In this document: one piece after another, positions 36,912 through 45,900 of the stretch | Layout: each line of letters opens with the position of its first letter | Position numbering within the stretch: the first letter of the stretch is position 1 | Assembly (NCBI GenBank): GCA_003353785.1 | Contig: PIVX01000002.1 | Span: 116,884-180,883 of the forward strand | Direction of reading: 5' to 3' | DNA from: Gammaproteobacteria bacterium | Lineage (GTDB): Bacteria > Pseudomonadota > Gammaproteobacteria > PIVX01 | DNA length: 64,000 nt | Notes under the pieces: generated by a model | What the model was told of the DNA's origin: nothing | What the model saw: the letters and a program-made list of their open reading frames with translations, nothing else | Database searches by the model: none | Program-made: the position numbers and the translations under genes

Positions 36912-38753
36912 ATGCCAAAGTTAAGCAATATGGCTCTACAAGCTTTTGTAAAGAATACTTCTACCAAGCCTGGTGTGTATATTATGTATGATAGTAAAGA
37001 TACTGTCATATATATTGGTAAAGCAAAAAACTTGCGCAATAGGTTAAAAAGTTACTTTGCTAGAGAGCATGACAATGAAAAGATAGCACAGCTAATTTTA
37101 AATCTAGCTAGAATTGAGGTAACAATTACCCCAACTGAAGTAGATGCTCTATTAGTTGAAATATCGTTAATTAAGCAGCATAAACCGCGTTATAATATCC
37201 AATTTAAAGATAGTAAAGGCTATCCTTATATATTTATTGATACGTCACATCCATATCCGAGACTCTTTGTAAGTAGAGAGAGAAAGCATTTGAATAAGAT
37301 GAACTATTTTGGACCATATCCGAATAGTAAAGCGATGTATTTCACAGTTAATCATTTATATAAGATATTTAAGCTAAGAGATTGTAAAGACAGTTATTTT
37401 AATAATAGATCTAGACCATGTTTACGTTATCAGATTGGTCGATGTCATGCTCCTTGTACTGGGTTAATTTCAAGCAACAATTATTTAGGTTATGTAAATT
37501 TAGCAATTAAACTGCTTAATGGAAAAAACCAAGATGTTTTAGAGGAATTACGTTGTAAGATGAATAATTATTCTAATGATCGAGAATATAATAAAGCAAA
37601 AGAATATCGAGATCTGATAAATTTTGTACAAATATTGCTTAACAAACAGATTGTATCAAACAGTAAAGGTAATTGTGATTTTATTGCATTGGTTAGTAAG
37701 TATGGTTATGTTTGTATTCATATCATCCAGATCAGAAACGATGAGATTGTAGACAGTAAAACAATTATTCCAAGCCAAACTCATGAATTTACTAATGAAG
37801 AAATATTAAGTAAATTTTTAGCTAATCATTATCTGAATATTGAGCATAAATTAATACCATCGGCTATTTTTATAAATCTTGAAATATTTAATCAGGACTT
37901 ACTCTTATTAAGCCAGGCAATCTCAAAGATAGCAACTAAAAAGGTTACATTTGCTTGTCCATCACAAGGAAAAAGAAAAGAGTTGCTTGATATTTGTATA
38001 TTTTCTGCCAGAGAAGCTCTTGATCAGAAAATTAAAATATCTGATTTCTATAGTAGAGGTTTTGTTGATCTACAAGAATTATTAGAGCTTAAAAGAGTTC
38101 CTAATTTAATTGAATGTTTTGATGTTAGTCATTTTAAAGGAGAAGCTACTTTAGCATCATGTGTTGTATTTACGATGGAAGGAGCATCAAAGGCAAGTTA
38201 TCGTCATTATAGGCTTAAGGAGATAAATACGGGCGATGATTATAAAGCATTGGGTTTAGTCATTAAAAAAAGATATTCAAAGATTATTCAATTGGGAAGT
38301 AAACTTCCAGACATTATTATAGTTGATGGAGGTATAGGGCAGATGTCTAGTGTATTAGCTGTGTTGAATAAACTAGAGTTAGAAACTATACCGGTGTTAG
38401 CTATTGCTAAAGGAAAAGAGCGTAAGCCTGGGCTTGAAAAAATTTATTATAGTGGTTCAAAAAGCCAAGTTGAAATTAACAATAATAGTTGTATTTTCAA
38501 GATGTTACAAAACATTCGTGATGAATCACACAAGCATGCTATATCTTATAATAGAAAATTATTACGTAAAAAAAGAACTACTTCAATTTTGGAACAGATA
38601 GAAGGGATAGGTTTACAAAAAAGGAAGAATTTATTGGAGCATTTTGGTGGCATTCAAGGAGTTTCGAATGCTGGTATAAGTGATCTAGCAAAAGTGAAAG
38701 GTGTAGGAATAAGGCTAGCTAAGATAATATTTAGTACTATACATCCAGATTAA
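36912..38753 (+). CDS. uvrC: Excinuclease ABC subunit C
   Basis: 613 residues. UvrC makes both incisions in nucleotide excision repair. The N-terminal GIY-YIG domain is KPGVYIMYDSKDTVIYIGKA. A Cys-rich segment (CKDSYFNNRSRPCLRYQIGRCHAPC) and the UvrB-binding region follow. The RNase H-like C-terminal nuclease (IECFDVSHFKGEATLASCVVF, IIVDGGIGQMS) and a helix-hairpin-helix end (IEGIGLQKRKNLLEHFGGI) complete it. The uvrY-uvrC-pgsA order is conserved. Confidence 0.96.
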   Translation: MPKLSNMALQAFVKNTSTKPGVYIMYDSKDTVIYIGKAKNLRNRLKSYFAREHDNEKIAQLILNLARIEVTITPTEVDALLVEISLIKQHKPRYNIQFKDSKGYPYIFIDTSHPYPRLFVSRERKHLNKMNYFGPYPNSKAMYFTVNHLYKIFKLRDCKDSYFNNRSRPCLRYQIGRCHAPCTGLISSNNYLGYVNLAIKLLNGKNQDVLEELRCKMNNYSNDREYNKAKEYRDLINFVQILLNKQIVSNSKGNCDFIALVSKYGYVCIHIIQIRNDEIVDSKTIIPSQTHEFTNEEILSKFLANHYLNIEHKLIPSAIFINLEIFNQDLLLLSQAISKIATKKVTFACPSQGKRKELLDICIFSAREALDQKIKISDFYSRGFVDLQELLELKRVPNLIECFDVSHFKGEATLASCVVFTMEGASKASYRHYRLKEINTGDDYKALGLVIKKRYSKIIQLGSKLPDIIIVDGGIGQMSSVLAVLNKLELETIPVLAIAKGKERKPGLEKIYYSGSKSQVEINNNSCIFKMLQNIRDESHKHAISYNRKLLRKKRTTSILEQIEGIGLQKRKNLLEHFGGIQGVSNAGISDLAKVKGVGIRLAKIIFSTIHPD

Positions 38754-38773
38754 TTATCCATACACTATATTTC

Positions 38774-39382
38774 ATGAGTTACTTTAAAGTTTATAAGCCA
38801 TTTAAAAATCAATTAGTTGAGATTAATTTACCAATAATATTGACTATTCTTAGAATGATTACAGTACCATTTCTAGTAGTAATTTATAGTTTAGACACTG
38901 AGTGGAAGTATCTGATTGCTGGCAGTATTTTTACGCTTGCATGCGTTACTGATTGGTTAGATGGATATTTAGCTAGAAAGCTAAATCAGATATCCGTTTT
39001 GGGCGAGTTCTTAGATCCTGTTGCTGATAAATTAATTATCACGGTTGCTTTAATGTTGATAATGAATTCAGCACATATTCCCAATGTACTTATACCTGCC
39101 ATTATAATAATAGGGCGTGAAATAACTGTTTCTTCTCTGCGTGAATTGATGAGTGAACTTGGAAAGCGTACCAGTATTACTGTTAATAGGTTAGGTAAGT
39201 TAAAAACAATGTTTCAAATGTTTTCTCTTGGAATATTACTAGCTTCCAGCCCAACTACTCCGATAATTATTATAGAATTAGGCTATATTTTGTTATCTTT
39301 GGCAGCTTTTTTAACTATTATTTCGATGTTTGTGTATATTAAGTTAGCTTTAGTCGTGTTATCTGACGAGTATACCAAATAG
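38774..39382 (+). CDS. pgsA: CDP-diacylglycerol-glycerol-3-phosphate phosphatidyltransferase
   Basis: 202 residues, about five membrane helices. The CDP-alcohol phosphatidyltransferase motif is complete: DWLDGYLARKLNQISVLGEF followed by LDPVADK. It makes phosphatidylglycerol phosphate in the inner membrane. The N-terminus has an extra 15-20 residues before the first helix (MSYFKVYKPFKNQLVEINLP). It follows uvrC by 20 bases, and the tRNA cluster follows, as in E. coli. Confidence 0.95.
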   Translation: MSYFKVYKPFKNQLVEINLPIILTILRMITVPFLVVIYSLDTEWKYLIAGSIFTLACVTDWLDGYLARKLNQISVLGEFLDPVADKLIITVALMLIMNSAHIPNVLIPAIIIIGREITVSSLRELMSELGKRTSITVNRLGKLKTMFQMFSLGILLASSPTTPIIIIELGYILLSLAAFLTIISMFVYIKLALVVLSDEYTK

Positions 39383-39390
39383 ATTTAAAC

Positions 39391-39418
39391 TTGACAGTTA
39401 AATTGTTTAACGTAAAAT
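39391..39418 (+). promoter_or_regulatory. Promoter of tRNA Gly-Cys-Leu cluster
   Basis: A perfect TTGACA (39391-39396) and TAAAAT (39413-39418) lie 16 bases apart, nine bases before tRNA-Gly. This is the strongest sigma-70 promoter I saw in the window. Confidence 0.7.
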
Positions 39419-39427
39419 TGCTTGTGC

Positions 39428-39503
<76 letters not shown>

Positions 39504-39557
39504 AAACTATTAAGTATTTATTAAGTTACTAATAAGGATGCGCTTAATTATGTATAT

Positions 39558-39628
39558 GGCTGGGTGGCAGAGTGGTCATGTAGCGGCCTGCAAAGCCGCG
39601 TACGCCGGTTCGATTCCGGCCTCAGCCT
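39558..39628 (+). tRNA. tRNA-Cys (GCA)
   Basis: Acceptor GGCTGGG pairs with CTCAGCC with one wobble, discriminator T at 39628. The anticodon loop CTGCAAA gives GCA. The genome continues CATAT, so CCA is not encoded. Confidence 0.96.
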
Positions 39629-39680
39629 CATATTTTTATTTGCAAGTAACATGTTGGTCGCTTAAAATACTTTCTTGATT

Positions 39681-39769
39681 GCCCGGGTGGTGAAATTTGG
39701 TAGACGCAAGGGACTTAAAATCCCTCGGGATTGTATCCCGTGCCGGTTCGAGTCCGGCTCCGGGCACCA
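39681..39769 (+). tRNA. tRNA-Leu (UAA)
   Basis: A class II tRNA with variable arm CGGGATTGTATCCCG. Acceptor GCCCGGG pairs with TCCGGGC, discriminator A at 39766, CCA encoded at 39767-39769. The anticodon loop CTTAAAA gives UAA. Confidence 0.97.
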
Positions 39770-39900
39770 ATGGTTAAAATAAGAATACTGGATTTTGGCA
39801 TGTTCTAGAATTATTTTCTAATAGATTGGGTTAAGTTAAAAAATTTCAGCAAGGATAATTAATTAGGCTCTGTGTTGAAGCTCTGATAAAGGAGAAAAAA

Positions 39901-40224
39901 ATGACATTTGTAGTAACGGAAAAGTGTATAAAATGTAAATATACTGACTGTGTGTCAATTTGTCCTGTAGATTGTTTTTATGAAGGTCCAAATTTTTTAG
40001 CAATAAATCCAGATGAGTGTATAGATTGTGCTTTATGTGAACCAGAATGTCCTGTTGACGCAATTGTATCTGAAGATGAGTTAAAGGAAGAACAAAACAA
40101 ATTTCTTGAAATAAATGCTAAGTATGCAAAAGTATGGCCTAATATTACTGAAGTAAAAGCACCGCCGAAAGATGCTGATCACTGGGCTAATGTAGATGAA
40201 AAATTACATCTACTAGAAGAATAA
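39901..40224 (+). CDS. fdxA: Ferredoxin FdxA (7Fe-8S type)
   Basis: 107 residues. Two cluster motifs are present: [17 protein letters not shown] near the N-terminus, with the spacing of a [3Fe-4S] plus [4Fe-4S] ferredoxin, and [12 protein letters not shown] at residues about 40-51. The C-terminal extension ending in [11 protein letters not shown] is typical of the Azotobacter ferredoxin I group. It is a cytoplasmic electron carrier. AGGAG precedes the ATG. tsaB follows after five bases and is probably co-transcribed. Confidence 0.95.
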   Translation: MTFVVTEKCIKCKYTDCVSICPVDCFYEGPNFLAINPDECIDCALCEPECPVDAIVSEDELKEEQNKFLEINAKYAKVWPNITEVKAPPKDADHWANVDEKLHLLEE

Positions 40225-40229
40225 ATCAT

Positions 40230-40916
40230 ATGCCTAGTAATATTTTATGTATTGATACCTCTAGATATGAGCTCTTAGTATTATTGATAAGTAATAATAA
40301 AATTTTCTATAAGACTGCTGTGCAGGTTAAAAAAGGTGATAATCTAATTTTAGAATATATTAGGGAGCTTTTACAAGAGCAAAAGTTGTCGATAAAAGAC
40401 TTAACTTATTTAGTTTATGTTGCAGGTCCTGGAAGCTTTACTGGTCTTAGAATCGGTGTATCAGTTATTCAGGCATTAAACTTAGTTTATAATACGCCAG
40501 TGATTGGAATATCTAGATTGCAATTGCTTGCTGAGCAAGCGTACCAATTAATAGGGGCAAAGAGGATAGTTGTATCTATGAATGCGCTCAGGGATGAATA
40601 TTTTTTTGGTGAATATTATTTTGATGAGGACAGTACTATAATGCAGCCATTAATTAAGGATTGTTTATATACAAAGAATGAATTAGTAGATAAATTAGTT
40701 AGTAAGGTAGATAAGTTTGCTATAGTGTCAGATTCTTTGGATATATTAAGTCTTGAGTCTTCGCAAATTATAAACGCATGTTCTAGTGAGGTAGTAGAGC
40801 AGGATTTAAAAGCCCTAAGTAATATAGCTTTGTATAATGAGGTTAATAATATAAGAACAGCTGCTTTTAATATATTGCCTAAATATTTAAAGCAGCCTCA
40901 TATTACTAAACATTAA
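40230..40916 (+). CDS. tsaB: tRNA threonylcarbamoyladenosine synthesis protein TsaB
   Basis: 228 residues. TsaB is the non-catalytic partner of TsaD in making t6A37 in tRNAs that read ANN codons. The signature YVAGPGSFTGLRIGVSVIQAL is complete. The N-terminal ILCIDTSRYELLVLL is the ASKHA-fold opening. The C-terminus is short and diverged, as is usual for the family. Confidence 0.93.
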   Translation: MPSNILCIDTSRYELLVLLISNNKIFYKTAVQVKKGDNLILEYIRELLQEQKLSIKDLTYLVYVAGPGSFTGLRIGVSVIQALNLVYNTPVIGISRLQLLAEQAYQLIGAKRIVVSMNALRDEYFFGEYYFDEDSTIMQPLIKDCLYTKNELVDKLVSKVDKFAIVSDSLDILSLESSQIINACSSEVVEQDLKALSNIALYNEVNNIRTAAFNILPKYLKQPHITKH

Positions 40917-40965
40917 TTATAATGAGAAGGTATGGTTCGTCATAAGGCACTACAATGGCTAAATC

Positions 40966-40994
40966 TTGACAGTGCTTACGATATATTGTAGATT
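40966..40994 (+). promoter_or_regulatory. Candidate promoter upstream of the Trm112-like gene and bcp
   Basis: A perfect TTGACA (40966-40971) is followed after 17 bases by TAGATT (40989-40994). The next start codon is at 41098, so the leader would be about 95 bases. Confidence 0.45.
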
Positions 40995-41097
40995 TTTGGT
41001 TGAGTAGTTATTTACAAGCTCTAGCTTTTTTTGGCTAGAATTGTGTTGGTGAAGGTGCCAATTAATTTTTAGTGCTATATAATTTGTGATAAATATT

Positions 41098-41289
41098 ATG
41101 GAAGAATCTTTGCTAGAATTTTTGGTTTGTCCTGTGTGTAAATCAAGTTTGTATTATCATCAAGAATCAGCAAGTTTAATTTGTAAAATTGATAAATTAA
41201 GTTACCCAATAAAAGATGATATTCCGATAATGTTGGTTTCTGATGCTAAAAGACTAACTCTAGAACAAATAGAAAAAATTTTTAATTAA
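41098..41289 (+). CDS. ycaR: Trm112-like zinc-ribbon protein (YcaR family)
   Basis: 63 residues from the ATG at 41098; an in-frame GTG twelve bases earlier is possible. LLEFLVCPVCKSSLYYHQESASLICKIDKLSYPIKDDIPIMLVSDAKRLT matches E. coli YcaR along its whole length (given here in pieces: CPVC, LICKIDKLSYPI, DDIPIML). Cysteines C10, C13 and C29 remain. Bacterial members are small single-domain proteins, possibly partners of methyltransferases. bcp follows. Confidence 0.85.
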   Translation: MEESLLEFLVCPVCKSSLYYHQESASLICKIDKLSYPIKDDIPIMLVSDAKRLTLEQIEKIFN

Positions 41290-41393
41290 CTTTCTTAATT
41301 AATGTTGCCACTATTCGACTTGCTAATTTTGGTCATATACGGCATCATATTTATTGGTTTCTTATTAATATATGTAACTAGGATGGGCAAATT

Positions 41394-41861
41394 ATGAGAC
41401 ATGAGTATTTGGAAAGTTTGTGCCAGAGTCTTCAAGAACAAACGAGTATTGCTACTATTGATAATGAAGTACTATTAGGCAGAATCAAAGATAAGAATTT
41501 AGTGGTATATTTTTATCCAAAAGATAAGACTCCTGGATGTACCACGGAGAGTAAAGATTTTACTGCATCATATGAAGAGTTCCAGAAGCTTAATACAGAA
41601 ATTATTGGAATATCTAGAGATAGTTTAGCCTCTCATACTTCTTTTAAAGATAAGTATAATTTTTCTTTTGAATTAATATCTGATTTTGACAGTATCATAT
41701 GCGAAAAATTTAAAGTGCTGAAGGATAAGACTATTTTAGGAATTGGCTTAGAGAGATCTACATTTCTGTTCGATAAAGATGGGACATTAGTAAAAGAATG
41801 GCGCAAGGTCACAGTCAAAGAACATGTCGATCAAGTGATGTTAGTGACAAAGGATATTTAG
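41394..41861 (+). CDS. bcp: Thioredoxin-dependent peroxiredoxin Bcp
   Basis: 155 residues. The thioredoxin-like fold has the peroxidatic cysteine C49 in KDKTPGCTTE. The common resolving cysteine five residues later is Lys here (CTTESK), so it is either a 1-Cys enzyme or uses the distant cysteine near residue 103 (SIICEKF). It reduces hydrogen and organic peroxides in the cytoplasm. The other family stretches, FYPKDKTPGC and IGISRDS, are intact. Confidence 0.93.
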   Translation: MRHEYLESLCQSLQEQTSIATIDNEVLLGRIKDKNLVVYFYPKDKTPGCTTESKDFTASYEEFQKLNTEIIGISRDSLASHTSFKDKYNFSFELISDFDSIICEKFKVLKDKTILGIGLERSTFLFDKDGTLVKEWRKVTVKEHVDQVMLVTKDI

Positions 41862-41906
41862 TTAGTCATAGGTTTTGCTATTCTAGAAATAGTATATGCT
41901 GACTAA
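41862..41906. terminator. Nested hairpin after bcp
   Basis: TTAGTCA (41862-41868) pairs with TGACTAA (41900-41906), and an inner CTATT/AATAG stem lies inside. It directly follows the bcp stop codon. There is no U-tract on the plus strand, so this is a weak terminator candidate. Confidence 0.35.
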
Positions 41907-42198
41907 GAATATACGGATAATTTTATCATTTCTACGCTGAAATTCTGTACTGATATGATGAATATAAGCCATGTATTTGATATTATAACAAGTGATTTTA
42001 GCTTTTGTTTACGCAGGGCTCTATCGTCGGGTAGTTGGGATGTAAAGTCGCAGTAACTGTGGAACAGCAACTAAAAAGACCGCGAGAGTTTGTTAAGTTC
42101 TGTTTTTTTAGTAGGGTAAGGATGTCAAATAATATAGATAAATTTACTATATAAAGATCATAATGATATTTATATCTTCTTTTCATTTAGGGTAACAA
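41907..42198. other. Intergenic region with a relatively GC-rich core
   Basis: Within 42015-42095 the sequence is visibly richer in G and C than its surroundings, and it is not a tRNA. The block ends with GGGTAAGGATGTCAAA (42113-42128), also seen in the prfB leader repeats. The short reading frame starting at that ATG is only about ten codons. It may be a structured RNA or leader; I cannot assign a family. Confidence 0.35.
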
Positions 42199-42825
42199 GT
42201 GGTTAGGAAAATAGATAAAGCAGAGTCAAATATTTTTAAAAATAATAATTTATGCGATCAAAAATTTACAAAGATTAGTTTAGAAGGTGTAGAAGTAGAA
42301 GATAAAATATTTGAGAATTGTTGTTTTCATAATTCTAGTTTTATTAAAGTTAAATTTACTAATTGTAAATTCATTGAATGTGATTTTAAAGTTTGTAATT
42401 TGAGTACAGCTAGTTTTAAGAATACTTTTTTTGTAGATACGGTTTTTATTGGATCAAAATTGCTTGGTATTAATTGGACTGAACTCAAATGGCCATATGT
42501 ACAGCTGGATTGCCCATTTAAATTTTATGAATCAGACATAAGCCATTCAAATTTTTATTCTTTAAAATTAAATGAAATTGTTATTGCAAATTGTAAAGCA
42601 TTAAATGTTGATTTTAGAAAATGTAAGCTTTCTTCTGGAGATCTATCAGCAACTGATTTTGAAGGAAGTTTGTTTATGCATACTGATTTATCAGGGGCGG
42701 ATTTAACTCAAGCGGTCAATTATAGAATTAATCCAAATGAAAATAAGCTCGATAAAGGAAAATATTCATTTCCAGAAGTAATTAACTTATTGCATGATTT
42801 TGATATTGAAATACAAGGTATATAA
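42199..42825 (+). CDS. Pentapeptide-repeat protein
   Basis: 208 residues with a GTG start. Repeats of the A(D/N)LXX type run through most of it (NCCFHNSSFIKVKFTNCKFI, ECDFKVCNLSTASFKNTFF, ADSF-like turns, and SSGDLSATDFEGSLF, HTDLSGADLTQA). They should form a right-handed quadrilateral beta-helix. Relatives include McbG/Qnr-like topoisomerase protectors and many uncharacterised proteins; Legionella also has effectors of this fold. No signal peptide is visible. A clear terminator follows, so it is transcribed apart from the effector candidate downstream. Confidence 0.85.
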   Translation: MVRKIDKAESNIFKNNNLCDQKFTKISLEGVEVEDKIFENCCFHNSSFIKVKFTNCKFIECDFKVCNLSTASFKNTFFVDTVFIGSKLLGINWTELKWPYVQLDCPFKFYESDISHSNFYSLKLNEIVIANCKALNVDFRKCKLSSGDLSATDFEGSLFMHTDLSGADLTQAVNYRINPNENKLDKGKYSFPEVINLLHDFDIEIQGI

Positions 42826-42842
42826 TCTAATTAGAATCAGGT

Positions 42843-42867
42843 TGGGTTAAAAACACCCATTTTTTTT
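42843..42867 (+). terminator. Rho-independent terminator after the pentapeptide-repeat gene
   Basis: TGGGT (42843-42847) pairs with ACCCA (42855-42859) around TAAAAAC, followed directly by eight T residues (42860-42867). It ends transcription 18 bases after the pentapeptide-repeat stop. Confidence 0.75.
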
Positions 42868-42948
42868 GAAAAAGACATAGTTTTTTATCTATAGATTTTG
42901 GGTTTGCTATCTTAATTATATAGCAATAATAAATGTAAAATATTCTAA

Positions 42949-45900
42949 ATGCCAATCGAAATTAAAAATATAGCGTCTAAAATCAAGAAGAAAGCTCCTC
43001 TTACTAATGATGAAGAAGTGGCATATAAGAAATTTCTAACTGAGATGTCAAGTAGTTTTGGCGGCTTGGATTTAAAATTGAGTAGTAATCAGAAAATATT
43101 ATATGATCATGCAGTAAAAAATGTAATGGAGGGGAATTCTCCTACAGCAGAAGAAAAGCTGGCATATGAAAAAGCGCTTTCAGAGCTACGTGTTAAATTC
43201 TCTTTCAGCAGCAAAGTAAAACTGACTGAAGATGAAATAGAGCTATATAATCAAGCAGTAAAAAATGTGATAGATGGGATTTATCCTGAGAGCGAAGAGC
43301 AAAAGAATCTTTATATTTCATTATCATTAAAAATAGAACGAAAAATTAATTCAGGGTTTGCTTTTGAAAAAAACAACTTAGTTGAGGAACATTCACAATT
43401 TAGTAAAGACGAAGAAATTTTATTTAATACTGCAGTAAGAAATACGATAGATAAGATGGTGGAATTAGAGAACTCATCGCAACAGAATGAAATGCATAGA
43501 ATTCAAGAAAATGCCTATAAATTATATGACCTTGCAAAGGACATATCTCCTTTTGCTGGGAAAGTACGATATTATGAGGAAGAAGAGGATGTCAGCGGAG
43601 CTCAAAAGAAAGCCGAACATAGTGGCAGGTATTGGGATGAATATAAAGCTAAATTCTTTTATATAAAAAAATCTGAGAAACATCCAGGAGATGACATTGC
43701 TGAGGTATATGGCTCTAAGTTGTCACAGGTATTAATAAATGAGAGTGTTGCAGATTGTTCATTTGTTAAAAATGAGCAAAAAGATGTGATGTACATTGCT
43801 TCAGAATTTTATACAGGATTTGAACCATTATACAAGCATAAAAGGTGGGCTTTTGATAAGAAAACTTCAGATTTTAATAGGAAATTTAAAAAATCTGATC
43901 TAAATAGTCCTGATCCATCTACAGAGCAGCACCCATTGGCGCAGTCTATAAATAGTCTGAAAAATCATGAAGTGCATGAGCTTTGTTCAGTTTTAGCTAC
44001 AAGCTTACTTTATCGTGGTTATGATGTACAAACTGAAAACATTAATTTTTACCTAGATGAAAATGGTGATAGACATGTTGGCAGAATAGATTTTGGTTGG
44101 ATGTTAGATGATATAGCTCTTGATCCTAAGGTGCGTTTACTGAGCAATAGGAACATAGCTGTTGCTCCATGGGTACGTACTAAACCTACTAACCATTATC
44201 GAGAATATTTTATTTTTGATGTTGTGCAAGAAGTGCTTCCTGTGCAATTAGAAAAAATAGCTATGAATGCTCAAAACAAAATAGATCAATTATTAGCTGA
44301 AATGGAAAATTGTCTAAAAAATATCGGAAACAGTGTTGTTCTTATGTATAAAGAATTTTATCAGGCTGAGTCTTTATATAATTTAGCAAAACATATTGGT
44401 ATGCAAGAATGGGGAGTTCCATTCCTTGATGAACTTATGCCGCTATCTGGTAAACTTGGATTAAAATTTGATCATGTAGACGAAGCTATAGTTGAGCGAT
44501 TAAAAGAATGTGTCCATTCTACTTTAAGGGATAATATTATTAGTAGATCTCAGCAAATGCATTGTATTGCTCAATGCATAAATTATCAGAATGCAGTTAA
44601 AGAAGATCCTAATAATAAATATGAGCACGGGGTGAAGTTATTAGCTGATTTGCTTGATACTGATGATTTTGAACGAATAATTAATAAGTTCAAAAAAGAT
44701 GGGGCTAAATTTGTTGATTTTAATAAAAATTCTGGGGATGATTATCCAGAGTTAGTTTTAAATGAGAAATTTATTCTTGATCTTGCAAGCGAATATGAAA
44801 ATATGGCTGGACATGAACGAAAAACACTGACAATTTTTGTAGCTGAATTTTGTGATGATAAAGCTCTATTAAAAAAGATAAAAGCAAAAAATCAAGAATT
44901 ATATGAAAATATTAAAGATCCTAATACAAGAAAAATAAACTTTAACAAGTATGATAATGAATTGTCAAACGATGATGTTACGGTAACAAATGATATCGAA
45001 AAAGATGCAAAAGTTATAAAATACATCGAATATCTATTATCAAATAAATTTGACGAAAACGAAGATGAAGATAAGATTGACTTGCAGAATAGTTTGCAGA
45101 ATATCATTGTTTTAAATGATTATTCTAGCCAAGATCAGAATTACTATAAAAAAATTCTTAATACATTTAAAGAATATGCTATTGAGAGATCTGAGGTAGA
45201 TGATTGGGATGAAGAATTAGATGCTTTGTATGATGATGCAAGGCAGCATTTCTTAATTGATAAAAAGAAGCTTGAATATACTAAATTAATATTGAAGTCT
45301 ATTAATGACAATATTTCATTAAGTTCATTAACTTTAGCCAAACATGCTGAAGTACAGAAAATATTTAATAAACTAGTTGCAGATGGTACCTTAACTAAGA
45401 CTAGTGAGCCAGAAAATTTTATTTTAGCAGTATATGAACTAAAGAAGGAAGATATTAAAGTTTTTGAAAAAGCCATTAATGAATATAAATCTCCTAAAAA
45501 TGTGTTATTAAAAAATACAATTATGCTATCTCCAAATAAAACCCAATTAGCAACTAACAAAAGTTATCAAGAATTTGTAAGTCCTCCTCCTTTGGGGCTG
45601 TCTACGAATGTTAAAAACAATGTTAATATCGAAAATAAATTGCAAGACAGTTTAAATTTTCTTAAAAAAATTAAAAAATTAACCTGCTTTTCTCCTCCAA
45701 AGCAGGTGGAATTATCTTCTGGAGATATTTATTATGAAACTACGGTGACTAATAAAAATAAAAATGATACAAAAATTAGATTAGCTAAAAATGGTGAGAA
45801 AGCATATATAGCTGGAACTTATGACGAAGAAAGTTATAGGGCTTTGGTTGAGGTCTATGTTAGGACTCATAAAATAACTGATCCAAAAAAAGTAACTCCA

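Noticed and set aside
41020..41039. TCTAGC/GCTAGA hairpin before the Trm112-like gene as a terminator
   Set aside because: The T-run is inside the loop and no U-tract follows the stem.
41998..42186. Minus-strand open frame of 62 codons in the gap before the pentapeptide-repeat gene
   Set aside because: No family, no ribosome site, and composition that looks random; the block is better treated as untranslated.
45144..45560. Minus-strand frame inside the effector candidate
   Set aside because: It is an antisense shadow of an AT-rich coding region; the plus-strand protein is continuous and coherent.
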